This document shows, piece after piece, positions 8,578 through 16,869 of a stretch of DNA of 64,000 nt. The position numbers and the translations under genes were made by a program. Numbering within the stretch: position 1 is the stretch's first letter; each line of letters opens with the position of its first letter. The notes under the pieces are model-generated. The model was not told the origin of the DNA. It did no database searches and was given only the letters and a program-made list of their open reading frames with translations. Source of the stretch: Nocardia tengchongensis. GTDB lineage: Bacteria > Actinomycetota > Actinomycetes > Mycobacteriales > Mycobacteriaceae. The stretch is taken from the NCBI RefSeq assembly GCF_018362975.1, contig NZ_CP074371.1:3100001-3164000 (forward strand), read 5' to 3'.

Positions 8578-10128
8578 TCAGTGCGCGGCGGTCGCCTGGA
8601 AGCCGCGCGGAACCAGGATCACGGTGAGCACCGCGACCGTGCCCACCAGTGCGGTGGAGATCCAGGAGGTGGTGGTGAGCGCGGCATCGTAGGCGTGCTG
8701 GGCGACGTGCAGCACCTCGTCGCCGGCGGGCCCGCCGATCCGCTCGGCGACGTGGGCCGCGCCGCCCACCGAGCCCTGCGCTTCGGCCAGATCGTCGCCG
8801 TGCAACGGCAATCCGGTCATGTGCCCGGTGAACAGGCGGCCGTGGATGCTGCCCAGCAGCGCCACACCCAGGCCGATGCCCAGTTCGTAGTTGGTCTCCT
8901 CGACCGCGCCCGCCTGCCCGGCGCGTTCGGTCGGCACCGCCGAGACCAGGACCGCGGCGGCCGTGGTGATCGCGATGCCGTCGCCGATGCCCAGGCACAC
9001 CAGCACCAGCGCGACGATCGGGTAGGTGGTGTCGGGAACGGCCGCCAGCACGGCGAAACCCGCTGCCAGCGCACCCAATCCGAAACCCATCAGCGCGCGG
9101 ACGCCCACCCGCTGGATCAGCCAGGGGGTGGACAGTGAACCGAACAGGGTGGCCAGCGCCGCGGGCAGGGTACGCGTACCGGCCTCCGACGGCGTGTAGC
9201 CGTGAATGTACTGGAGCCACAACGAGATCAGGAACAGGGCCGCGCCGATGGCGAGCATGGCCAGCAGGGTGGCCAGCGCCGCCGCGGTGAAGGCCCGATT
9301 GCGGAACAGCCGAACATCGAGCAGCGGATCCGGCGACTTCAACTGCCGGTAGGCGAACAGCCCGAGCAGCAGCACCGACGCCACCATGATGATCAGATCG
9401 ATCGGGGCCGGATTGCCTTTGGCCACATGCTTGATGCCCCACGCCAGCGCCACCACGCCCAGCACCGACAGCACCGCACTGCCCCAGTCCAGGCTGCCGT
9501 GCTGCGGGGCCCGGTACTCCGGCAGCAGCCACAGTCCGGCGGCCACGGTGATGATCACGACGGGCACGTTGAGCCAGAAGGCGCCGGGCCAGCCGAACGC
9601 CTCGACCAGATGGCCGCCGATCAGCGGTCCGATGGCCGCGCCGCCACCGGCGACCGACGCCCAGATGCCGATGGCGAGGGTGCGTTCCTTGTCGTCGGTG
9701 AAGATATTGCGGATCAGCGACAGCGTGGACGGCATCACCATGGCGCCGCCGACGCCGAGCAGGGCCCGGCCCGCGATGAGCTGGGCGGGGGAGTGCGCGG
9801 TCGCCGCGACCACCGAGGCCAGCCCGAACAGCAGGAAGCCGAGCAGGAACAGCCGTTTGCGCCCGTACCGGTCACTGATCGCGCCGCAGGTGATCAGCAG
9901 ACCGCCCAGCACCAGCCCGTACAGGTCGACGATCCAGAGCTGTTCCATCGGAGTGGGCGACATGTGATCGATGAGCGACGGCAGCGCGACATTGAGGATC
10001 GTCGCGTCCATCGCCACCAGCAACAGGCTCGCGCAGAGCACGGAGAGCATGGCCCATCGGCTCGCCGCCGCGGGCGCCACCTGGTCCGTCAGATCGTCGG
10101 ACTGTTCCCGGGGTGGGATGGGGCCCAC
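8578..10128 (-). CDS. DHA2-family (14-TM) drug efflux MFS transporter
   Basis: A 516-residue major facilitator of the QacA/LfrA type. It starts with cytoplasmic residues, then LLLVAMDATILNVALPSL (motif with D-x-TI-NVALP), loop motif A as SDRYGRKRLF, motif C region ASVAGGGAAIGPLIGGHLVE, and fourteen hydrophobic helices. Proteins of this kind export cationic dyes, biocides and lipophilic drugs using the proton gradient. It is the last of five minus-strand genes that include MscL and a BCCT transporter, separated from mscL by 99 bp. No dedicated regulator is adjacent. Confidence 0.88.
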   Translation of the reverse strand: MGPIPPREQSDDLTDQVAPAAASRWAMLSVLCASLLLVAMDATILNVALPSLIDHMSPTPMEQLWIVDLYGLVLGGLLITCGAISDRYGRKRLFLLGFLLFGLASVVAATAHSPAQLIAGRALLGVGGAMVMPSTLSLIRNIFTDDKERTLAIGIWASVAGGGAAIGPLIGGHLVEAFGWPGAFWLNVPVVIITVAAGLWLLPEYRAPQHGSLDWGSAVLSVLGVVALAWGIKHVAKGNPAPIDLIIMVASVLLLGLFAYRQLKSPDPLLDVRLFRNRAFTAAALATLLAMLAIGAALFLISLWLQYIHGYTPSEAGTRTLPAALATLFGSLSTPWLIQRVGVRALMGFGLGALAAGFAVLAAVPDTTYPIVALVLVCLGIGDGIAITTAAAVLVSAVPTERAGQAGAVEETNYELGIGLGVALLGSIHGRLFTGHMTGLPLHGDDLAEAQGSVGGAAHVAERIGGPAGDEVLHVAQHAYDAALTTTSWISTALVGTVAVLTVILVPRGFQATAAH

Positions 10129-10227
10129 GGTTTCCGCCTCCTCGGCTAGACCTTCGTCAGGATGTTGGCAACAACCTGGCTAAGCCTAGACGAGGGTGGC
10201 GTCGAAAACCGGCTCGAAAGGTCGGGA

Positions 10228-10620
10228 CTACCGGCTCACGTTCTGCTTCGCCAGCAGGTCACGGATCTCGGTGAGCAGCTCCAGCTCGGTGGCTGTCTTC
10301 TCCTCCTCGGCCTTGGCGAAGCGGCTCTTGAGGGTGTTCATCGGGAGGATGAGCACGAAGTACAGCACCGCCGCGACGCAGACGAAGTTGATGCCCGCGC
10401 TGATGATCGGCCCGAGGGCGACGAAGGTGGACGGCTTGTCGGCGAGCAGCTGGAAGCCCAGGCCGAACTCCTTGTTGCCGCCGAGGGTGGCGAGCAGCGG
10501 CTCGATCACGCCCTTGGTCACCGAGGTGACGATGGCCGTGAACGCGGTGCCCATGACCACGGCCACCGCGAGATCGATGACGTTGCCCCTCATCAGGAAG
10601 TCTTTGAAGCCTTTGAGCAT
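10228..10620 (-). CDS. mscL: Large-conductance mechanosensitive channel MscL
   Basis: A 130-residue protein from the ATG at 10620. MLKGFKDFLMRGNVIDLAVA is the conserved N-terminal helix and start of TM1. VVMGTAFTAIVTSVTKGVI follows, and TM2 is FVCVAAVLYFVLILPMN with a charged cytoplasmic bundle (AKAEEEK, ELLTEIRDLL). Length and order match the family. MscL opens under membrane tension to release solutes on hypo-osmotic shock. Upstream in the same orientation are a BCCT solute importer and two repeat proteins, which suits an osmotic-stress neighbourhood. Confidence 0.95.
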   Translation of the reverse strand: MLKGFKDFLMRGNVIDLAVAVVMGTAFTAIVTSVTKGVIEPLLATLGGNKEFGLGFQLLADKPSTFVALGPIISAGINFVCVAAVLYFVLILPMNTLKSRFAKAEEEKTATELELLTEIRDLLAKQNVSR

Positions 10621-10779
10621 GTGCGCGCAGTTCCAATCCGAGACGTTTTCGTTATGTTCCGGATGGGAGTTTAAAGGCTGGTCCGCCCGCTGTGTGCACA
10701 TGGCACACCCCCCTTGACGCGCGTCACTCCGGTTCGCCCGAAGGGTGCAGCACACATGTGGCAAACCAACGGGACGGAA

Positions 10780-12340
10780 TCAGCTCCCGCGATCGGCCCG
10801 GAAGGTCTTCACCAACGCCACGCACATGGCCAGCAGCACCACGCTGAACGGCAGCGCGATCAGGATGGCCACGGTCTGCAAGGTCGTCAACGCGGCCGTC
10901 CCGGTGCCACTGGCCACCAGCAGCGCCGCCGCCACCGCGCCCTGCGCGCAGGTCCAGAAGGCGCGACTCCAGGTCGGCGGCTCCGGATTGCCGCCCGAGG
11001 ACAGCATGTTCACCACCAGCGCGCCCGAATCGGCCGAGGTGACGAAGAACAGCACGATCACCAGGATCGCCAGACCCGCCGTGAGCGATCCGCCCGGCAG
11101 CGTGTTCAGCAACTCGAACAGCGCGCTGTCGCGATCGGGCCCGTCCGGGCCGACCAGCCCGCCGCCGCCGAACATCTCGCGGTGCAGGCCCGCGCCGCCG
11201 AAGACCGCGAACCACACGAAGGTCAGCAGCGTCGGCACCAGCAGCACCCCGGCCACGAACTCGCGCACGGTGCGGCCGCGCGAGATGCGCGCGATGAACA
11301 CGCCCACGAAGGGGGCCCAGGAAATCCACCAGCCCCAATAGAAGACCGTCCACTGCTGCGTCCACGCCGTCCCGGTCGGCCCCTCGGTCGCGCCGGTGTA
11401 CATGCTGATCCGCGGCAGCGACTGCACGTACTGGCCCAGATTCTGCACCAGACCGTTGACGATGAACAGCGTCGGCCCGACGATCAGCACGAACAGCATC
11501 AGCGCGCGCCCGCCACGCCCATGTTCAGCTGGGACAGCAGCTTGATGCCCTTGTCCACGCCGGTCACCACCGACACTGTGGCCAGCGCGGTGACCGCCAC
11601 GACCAGCGTCACCTGCAGGCCTTTGCCCGGTTCGTGCAGCCAGCCTTGATGATTGAGCCCCGCCGAGATCTGCAGCACGCCCAGGCCCAGCGAGGTGGCC
11701 ACGCCGAACACCGTGCCGATGACCGCGACCACGTCGATGACATCACCGCGCCAGCCCTGGACCTTGTCGCCCGCAATCGATTCCAGCGACCACCGGATCG
11801 ACACCGGCCTGCCCTTGCGGTGGATCGAGTACGCGATGGCCAGCCCGACCACCACGTAGATGGCCCACGGGTGGATGCCCCAGTGCAGGAACGTCTGCAC
11901 CATGGCCGAATCCGCGCGCTGCGCCGGGGTGGACCCGACGCCGGGGCGGGGGTCGTCGTAGTGGAACAGCGGTTCGGCCACGCCCCAGAACACCAGGCCG
12001 ATCCCCATGCCCGCCGCGAACAGCATGGAAAGCCAAGCGCGATCGAGTATTCGGCCTTCTCGCCGTCTTCGCCCAGGGTGATGTCGCCGAATCGGCCCAG
12101 GCCCAGCCAGATCGCGAACACCACGAACAGGCTGACGATCACGATGTAGTACCAGCCGAAGCCGCCGATCACATTGTCCTGCAGGGTTTTCGCCTGCCGG
12201 GCCGCGGTGTCGCGGAAGACGATGGCGTAGACGGTGAAGGCCGTCACCACGATGGCGGAGGGCCAGAACACCCTGGGAGCCACCGCCACTCGGGGATGGA
12301 CCGGGACCGATTCATTCGAGGTATCGCTCGGTGCGCTCAC
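10780..12340 (-). CDS. BCCT-family betaine/choline/carnitine transporter, two frameshifts
   Basis: Three consecutive pieces in different frames give one near-complete BCCT protein. The N-terminal piece from the GTG at 12340 runs to GEDGEKAEYS; the middle piece is AWLSMLFAAGMGIGLVFWG through LSQLNMGVAGA; the last piece is LMLFVLIVGPTLFIVNGL to the stop at 10780 and includes the Trp-rich signature WTVFYWGWWISWAPFVG. The breaks fall in GC-dinucleotide runs, near 12035-12045 and at 11502-11509. Removing two bases at each restores AWLSM and GALMLF exactly. BCCT carriers import compatible solutes with Na+ or H+. Either a double sequence error or a recently broken gene. Confidence 0.82.
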
Positions 12341-12398
12341 GTGAGATGTCCCTGTGGTGTAGTCACTCGGCGGACCCCGCCGCCGAATCCATGCGAAC

Positions 12399-12436
12399 AA
12401 CCCCGGTCCCGGGCCGTGTGGCCCGGAACCGGGGTT
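12399..12436 (-). terminator. Strong hairpin between repeat-protein genes and BCCT gene
   Basis: A 17-bp stem with a single mismatch, arms 12399-12415 and 12420-12436, loop GTGT. It lies just after the stop of the 120-residue repeat protein on the minus strand and 59 bp before the BCCT start. The T content after the stem is modest, so termination may be partial. It separates the two small genes from the transporter. Confidence 0.65.
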
Positions 12437-12443
12437 GGCTGAA

Positions 12444-12806
12444 CTACTTTCCGCCGGCCCTGTTCTTCAGGGCGGTGACGATCTCGTTGACCGCGGCCAG
12501 CACGTCCTGTGCGGCGTGGTCGAGGTTGGCCCGCACCTGTTCGAGGGTGTTCTGGAAGTCCTCGGGAGTGATCTTGTCGGCGAGTGCCTTCGCCATGTCG
12601 GCGAGGTCGGCGGCCGCGTGCTGCGCCCGTTCGGCCAGTTCGGCGGCGGCCCCGCTGGCGCGTTCGGCCAGTTGCCCGGTCGCCGCCTCGGCCCGCTCGC
12701 GCAGGTCGGCGGCGGTGACGCCGAGATCGGTGGCCAGGTCGTCCGCGGTGGTGCGCAGATCGTCGGCCAAGCGCTCGGAGTTGTCTCCGGATTCGTTCTT
12801 CGGCAT
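12444..12806 (-). CDS. Small 11-mer repeat (LEA/apolipoprotein-like) protein
   Basis: A 120-residue Ala/Glu/Asp-rich protein with no signal peptide, no membrane helix and no cysteine. Residues 13-78 are six uninterrupted 11-residue units: LADDLRTTADD, LATDLGVTAAD, LRERAEAATGQ, LAERASGAAAE, LAERAQHAAAD and LADMAKALADK. The following segment (FQNTLEQVRANLDHAAQDVL) is also amphipathic. Eleven-residue periodicity is characteristic of group 3 LEA proteins and apolipoprotein-like helices that associate with membranes or protect proteins on drying; the function here is inferred from that pattern only. AAGGA precedes the ATG at 12806. It is the second gene after a related 78-residue protein, 13 bp apart. 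Confidence 0.8.
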   Translation of the reverse strand: MPKNESGDNSERLADDLRTTADDLATDLGVTAADLRERAEAATGQLAERASGAAAELAERAQHAAADLADMAKALADKITPEDFQNTLEQVRANLDHAAQDVLAAVNEIVTALKNRAGGK

Positions 12807-12819
12807 GGTCACCGGGTCC

Positions 12820-13056
12820 TTACTTCGATCCGCCGTCGAACATTCCCTTGACCTTGCCGGCCAGACCGCCGGCCCATTCCTTGACCTCGTCGCCGGCCTT
12901 CTCGACCCATTCCTTGACGTCTTCGCCGGCATGCTCGAGCCGTTCCCTGACGTCGTCGGCTCCGGTCTTGGCGGCCTCCTGGGCCTGGTCGCCCAGGTTC
13001 TCGGCGGCCGCCGCGACCTTGTCGCCGGCGTTCTCGTCGTCGCTGAAAGAACTCAT
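12820..13056 (-). CDS. Small 11-mer repeat protein, first gene of pair
   Basis: A 78-residue hydrophilic protein preceded by an excellent AGGAGG ribosome site six bases before the ATG at 13056. Residues 35-78 are four 11-residue units, DVRERLEHAGE, DVKEWVEKAGD, EVKEWAGGLAG and KVKGMFDGGSK. Their register matches the repeats in the next gene. Charged residues and Trp/Val alternate as in amphipathic helices. No known domain is recognised; the pattern is LEA-like. A palindrome 52 bp upstream may be its operator. Its neighbours (BCCT transporter, MscL) point to osmotic or desiccation stress. Confidence 0.8.
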   Translation of the reverse strand: MSSFSDDENAGDKVAAAAENLGDQAQEAAKTGADDVRERLEHAGEDVKEWVEKAGDEVKEWAGGLAGKVKGMFDGGSK

Positions 13057-13107
13057 CGGAACCTCCTACGTGGGTGGTCACGCCCGGAAGAGCAGCGATC
13101 TTTCAGC

Positions 13108-13125
13108 AACCGATACTAGTCGGTT
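13108..13125. promoter_or_regulatory. Palindrome upstream of the 11-mer repeat genes
   Basis: AACCGA (13108-13113) and TCGGTT (13120-13125) are perfect inverted arms around a TACTAG centre. It lies about 50 bp upstream of the 13056 start, overlapping where a minus-strand promoter should be, with a TAGTAT -10-like hexamer inside it. Candidate operator only. Confidence 0.35.
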
Positions 13126-13145
13126 TGTTCAGCTCGCGTGGATAC

Positions 13146-14444
13146 TCAGCTCACCGGTCCGAGCACACGCTCGATGTAGGCGTTGGTGAACCGGCCCTTG
13201 GGATCGAGGCGCCGCCGGACCTCGGCGAACTTGTCCCACTCCGGGTAGCGCTCGCGCAGGGTCTCCGCCGTCTGGAAATGCCGCTTGCCCCAGTGCGGCC
13301 GGCCGTTGTACCGGTCGAAGACGCGCTCGCAGGCCCGGAAGTACGGCTCGTAGTTCATGCCCTCGTACTGGTGCACGGCGATGTAGCAGGTCTCGCGGCC
13401 GCCGGCGGGGGAGAGGAAGGCGTCGTCGGGGGCGACCCAGCGCACCTCGATCGGCATCGGGGTGTCGAAATGCTTGGCCACCTCCTTGATCTCGCGGATC
13501 GCGTCGACCGAATGCTCGCGCGGGATGGCGTATTCCATCTCGGTGAAGCGGAACAGCCGGGGGCTGGCGAACACCTTGTAGGAGCGTTCGACCTGGCGGC
13601 GGTAGCTGCCGGCGTAGGCCGCGGCGCGCTGCACCATCGGGATCAGGTTCGGGCGACTGCGGGTCAGGCGGCACAGCGCGTCGAAGGTGTAGTTGGTCAT
13701 GAGGATGTCGGAGAACCAGTCCATGGCTTTGCCGCGCGGTTGCTCGGGTAGCTCGACGCGATTGTTGCGCTTGGTCATCGCGAGCGGACTGTGGGCGAAC
13801 ATGTAGAACTCGAAGTGCTCGTTGCCCTCGACGTAGGTGTCGAGATCGGCTAGCACCTCCTCGACCGGCACCGGGCGCTCGACGCCCTCGAGCACGAACG
13901 AGGGCACCATCTGCAGCGTCACGGCGGTGACCACGCCGAGCGCGCCGACATTCACGCGGGCCGCGCGCCAGCCGTCGGGATCGGTCTGCTCGTTGAGTTC
14001 GACCCGGCTGCCGTCGGCGAGCATGAGCTCGACGGAATGCAGTGCGGCGGAGAGGTTCTGCAGCTTGGATCCGGTCCCGTGGGTACCGGTCGCGGTGGCG
14101 CCGGCCACCGACTGCACGTCGATGTCGCCCAGGTTCGGGAAGGCCAGGCCCAGCGGGTGCAGCGCATTGCTGGCGGCGTTGAGCGTGATGCCGGCTTCGG
14201 CACGGACCAGGCCGGTGGCGCGGTCCACGTGCAGGATCTTGTCGAGCTTGTTCAACCGCAGCAGCGTGCCGTCGGTGAGCACGGTCTCGGTGAAGGAATG
14301 GCCGGATCCGGCGACCCGGACGGTGTGGCCGTTCGCTTCGGCCTGAGCGAGTACTGCCGCGACGTCCTCGGGCGAGCTCGGTTCGGCGATGGACGCCGGG
14401 GTACAGCTCTGATCCCCGGCCCAGTTCACCCAAGAGTTGGTCAT
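13146..14444 (-). CDS. FAD-linked aldonolactone oxidase (L-gulonolactone dehydrogenase-like)
   Basis: A 432-residue flavoprotein. The N-terminal FAD_binding_4 domain has VRVAGSGHSFTE (the GHS motif whose His can be flavinylated) and AGATATGTHGTGSKLQNLS. The C-terminal ALO (D-arabinono-1,4-lactone oxidase) domain ends with the family HWGK motif (NGRPHWGKRH) and a DPKGRFTNAY tail. Related enzymes oxidise L-gulono- or D-arabinono-1,4-lactone, and actinobacterial homologues are dehydrogenases. It lies downstream of, and in the same direction as, a TetR gene, 33 bp away. Confidence 0.87.
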   Translation of the reverse strand: MTNSWVNWAGDQSCTPASIAEPSSPEDVAAVLAQAEANGHTVRVAGSGHSFTETVLTDGTLLRLNKLDKILHVDRATGLVRAEAGITLNAASNALHPLGLAFPNLGDIDVQSVAGATATGTHGTGSKLQNLSAALHSVELMLADGSRVELNEQTDPDGWRAARVNVGALGVVTAVTLQMVPSFVLEGVERPVPVEEVLADLDTYVEGNEHFEFYMFAHSPLAMTKRNNRVELPEQPRGKAMDWFSDILMTNYTFDALCRLTRSRPNLIPMVQRAAAYAGSYRRQVERSYKVFASPRLFRFTEMEYAIPREHSVDAIREIKEVAKHFDTPMPIEVRWVAPDDAFLSPAGGRETCYIAVHQYEGMNYEPYFRACERVFDRYNGRPHWGKRHFQTAETLRERYPEWDKFAEVRRRLDPKGRFTNAYIERVLGPVS

Positions 14445-14477
14445 GCGACCAACTTTAAACCGCGCGTGTGATGCGCG

Positions 14478-15152
14478 CTACCGTTTGCGCGGGTTGAAGG
14501 CAGCCGCCTTCGCTCGCTCCACCTCGTCCTCGGACAGCGGGGGCTGAGTGAGCGGCAGGCGAGGCACGCTGTCGCCGCGCACGCCATTGAGGATCACCGC
14601 CATGTAGCGCTCCCACACTTCGGGATTGACCGGCCGTGCGAAGCCCGCGATGCCGTCGACCATGTTCACCATGGCGAAGAAATCGGCCGGCTCGATATCG
14701 GGCTGCAGCACGCCGGCGTCCTTGGCGCGCGAGATGACCGCCTGCATGCCGGGCCGGATCTGATCCTTCATGCACACGAAGCGATCCATGCTGTCGTGCA
14801 GTTCGAGGATCACCTCGCTGAAGCCGCGGTTGGCGGCGATGTGCCGGCAGGAGTACTCGAACAGGTCGGTCAGGCCCTCCCAGGGATCCGGGTGGTGCAG
14901 CGCCACGTTCACGGCCTCGGCCAGTTCGGTGACCATCTGCTCGAAGACCTCGGAGATGAGCTCCTGCTTGTTGGCGAAGCGGCGGTAGACCGTGCCGACG
15001 CCGACGCCCGCCCGCTCGGCCACATCGTCGAGGGTGACGTCCAGCCCGCGATCGGCGAACAGCTCGCGGGCGGCCGCGATGATGCGCTGCTGATTGCGGG
15101 CGGCGTCCGCGCGCAGACGCCGAGGTGGGGGCGCGGTGGTGACGTGATTCAC
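14478..15152 (-). CDS. TetR-family regulator of adjacent DHA2 efflux pump
   Basis: A 224-residue TetR repressor. Helix-turn-helix: RIIAAARELFADRGLDVTL, VAERAGVGVGTVYRRFANKQ. The C-terminal domain resembles SbtR-type TetR ligand domains. It is divergent from the DHA2 MFS gene at 15271, with a 118-bp intergenic region carrying a long inverted repeat. The classic arrangement is a pump repressor released by the pump's substrate. The lactone oxidase gene follows it on the same strand and may be co-transcribed. Confidence 0.88.
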   Translation of the reverse strand: MNHVTTAPPPRRLRADAARNQQRIIAAARELFADRGLDVTLDDVAERAGVGVGTVYRRFANKQELISEVFEQMVTELAEAVNVALHHPDPWEGLTDLFEYSCRHIAANRGFSEVILELHDSMDRFVCMKDQIRPGMQAVISRAKDAGVLQPDIEPADFFAMVNMVDGIAGFARPVNPEVWERYMAVILNGVRGDSVPRLPLTQPPLSEDEVERAKAAAFNPRKR

Positions 15153-15183
15153 AGGCTAATCCTATCAGCAATCGGGATTATCC

Positions 15184-15241
15184 GGAGGAGCTATCTCCGT
15201 TTAGCTGGTAGCTTGATTCGGTAAGCGGAGATGGCTTCTCC
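15184..15241. promoter_or_regulatory. Long inverted repeat in TetR/MFS intergenic region
   Basis: Arms of 16 bases, 15184-15199 (GGAGGAGCTATCTCCG) and 15226-15241 (CGGAGATGGCTTCTCC), match at 14 of 16 positions around a 26-bp spacer. The spacer contains a direct repeat of TAGCT (15202 and 15208). It sits between the divergent regulator and pump starts, so a two-site TetR operator is the natural reading; a 5' leader hairpin of the pump transcript is the alternative. Confidence 0.5.
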
Positions 15242-15270
15242 ACTAAGTCTAGGGGACGAGGACACCAACC

Positions 15271-16779
15271 ATGACTACAGCGCTCGAGAAAGAGGTCACA
15301 GCCCCGGCTGCGACCGAGGACAAGGCAGGGCGGCGCGGCTCGCACGCCCTGCGCTGGTGGGTGCTCGCCGTACTCGGCGTCGCCCAGCTGATGGTCGTGC
15401 TCGACGCGACCGTCGTGAACATCGCGCTCCCGCACGCGCAGGCCGATCTCGGCTTCTCCAACGGCGACCGGCAGTGGGTCATCACCGGCTACGCGCTGGC
15501 CTTCGGGTCGCTGCTGCTGCTCGGCGGACGGCTCTCCGATCTGTTCGGCCGCCGCACCACCTTCATCACCGGCCTGATCGGCTTCGCGGTCGCCTCCGCG
15601 ATCGGCGGCGCGGCCGGCAACTTCGAGGTGCTGGTCGGCTCCCGCGTCGCGCAGGGCGTGTTCGCCGCGCTGCTCGCGCCCGCCGCGCTCTCGCTGCTGA
15701 CCGTCACCTTCACCGAACCCGCCGAGCGCGCAAAGGCTTTCGGCATCTTCGGCGCCATCGCCGGCGCGGGCGGCGCGCTCGGCCTGCTGCTGGGCGGCGC
15801 GCTCACCGAATGGGCCTCGTGGCGCTGGGGGATGTACGTGAACCTGGTCTTCGCGGCCATCGCGCTGGTCGGCGCGATCCTGCTGCTGGCCAAGCACACC
15901 GCCACCACCCGGCCCAAGCTGGACCTGCCGGGCACCCTGACCGTCACCGCCGCGCTGTTCGGCATCGTCTACGGCTTCTCGCACGCCGAATCCGACGGCT
16001 GGACCAACGGCGTGACCCTGGCCTTCCTGCTCGGCGGCGCGGCCCTGCTGGGTGTGTTCGTGTGGCTGGAACAGCGGGTCGCGCACCCGCTGCTGCCGCT
16101 GCGCGTGGTGCTCGACCGCACCCGCGGCGCGTCCTACGTCGCCGTGTTCACCATCGGCATCGGCATGTTCGCCATGTTCCTGTTCCTCACCTACTACATG
16201 CAGCAGCAGCTGGGGTACTCGCCGATCCGCACCGGCGTGGCCTTCCTGCCGATGGTCGCCGGCATGGTCGCCGCCTCCACCACCGTGCCCGCACTGCTCA
16301 TCCCCCGGGTGGGCCCGAAGGTGACCGTGGTGACCGGATTCCTGCTCGCCACACTGGGAATGGCGCTGCTGACCCGCATCGGCGTGGACACCGCCTACGC
16401 CAGCCACATCCTGCCCAGCCTGCTGCTGATGGGCCTGGGTCTGGGTATGGCGATGTCGACCGCGTTCAGCGGCGCGACCGCGGGCGTCGAGCACGCCGAC
16501 GCCGGCGTCGCCTCGGCCATGGTGAACACCAGCCAGCAGGTGGGCGGCTCGATCGGCACCGCATTGCTGAGCACGCTGGCCGCGACCTCGTTCGACGACT
16601 ATGTGTCCGGCCATGTCCCGCCCTCGCCGCGGGTGCTGGCCGAGGCGGCGGTGCAGAGCTACACCACCACCTTCTGGTGGGCCGCCGCGATCTTCGTGGT
16701 CGGCGCGGTGGTCACCGGTCTGATCATGCCGAACAAGGTACCGGTCCCCGCCGAGGGCGAACCCGTTCTCGCGCACTGA
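15271..16779 (+). CDS. DHA2-family (14-TM) MFS efflux transporter
   Basis: A 502-residue EmrB/QacA-type transporter. Features: LMVVLDATVVNIALPHAQ near the start, motif A as GRLSDLFGRRTTF, motif C region GAIAGAGGALGLLLGGALTE, and HADAGVASAMVNTSQQVGGS in the loop characteristic of this subfamily. Fourteen hydrophobic helices fit the length. Controlled, by position, by the divergent TetR at 14478-15152. A strong terminator follows at 16812. Likely exports antibiotics or biocides; the substrate is unknown. Confidence 0.9.
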   Translation: MTTALEKEVTAPAATEDKAGRRGSHALRWWVLAVLGVAQLMVVLDATVVNIALPHAQADLGFSNGDRQWVITGYALAFGSLLLLGGRLSDLFGRRTTFITGLIGFAVASAIGGAAGNFEVLVGSRVAQGVFAALLAPAALSLLTVTFTEPAERAKAFGIFGAIAGAGGALGLLLGGALTEWASWRWGMYVNLVFAAIALVGAILLLAKHTATTRPKLDLPGTLTVTAALFGIVYGFSHAESDGWTNGVTLAFLLGGAALLGVFVWLEQRVAHPLLPLRVVLDRTRGASYVAVFTIGIGMFAMFLFLTYYMQQQLGYSPIRTGVAFLPMVAGMVAASTTVPALLIPRVGPKVTVVTGFLLATLGMALLTRIGVDTAYASHILPSLLLMGLGLGMAMSTAFSGATAGVEHADAGVASAMVNTSQQVGGSIGTALLSTLAATSFDDYVSGHVPPSPRVLAEAAVQSYTTTFWWAAAIFVVGAVVTGLIMPNKVPVPAEGEPVLAH

Positions 16780-16811
16780 GATTCGAGCCCCCTGGACAAC
16801 GCGCTCCGCAG

Positions 16812-16855
16812 CGAAGCGGCCCCGCTCACCGAGGTGAGCGGGGCCGCTTCGTTTT
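16812..16855. terminator. Strong intrinsic terminator between convergent genes
   Basis: A perfect 18-bp GC-rich stem (16812-16829 with 16834-16851), four-base loop CGAG, followed on the plus strand by TTTT at 16852. It ends the DHA2 transcript; the hairpin also lies just past the stop of the convergent lipase gene, though without a T-run on that strand. Confidence 0.92.
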
Positions 16856-16869
16856 CCTTCCGACCGCGA

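Noticed and set aside
10164..10186. GTTG-GCAA-CAAC and GGCTAAGCC palindromes upstream of the DHA2 pump
   Set aside because: Short arms and no adjacent regulator; too weak to call an operator.
15178..16776. Long open frame opposite the DHA2 pump
   Set aside because: It is a His/Gly/Arg-rich antisense frame typical of high-GC codon bias, with no recognisable domain and no ribosome site; the plus-strand MFS is clearly the gene.
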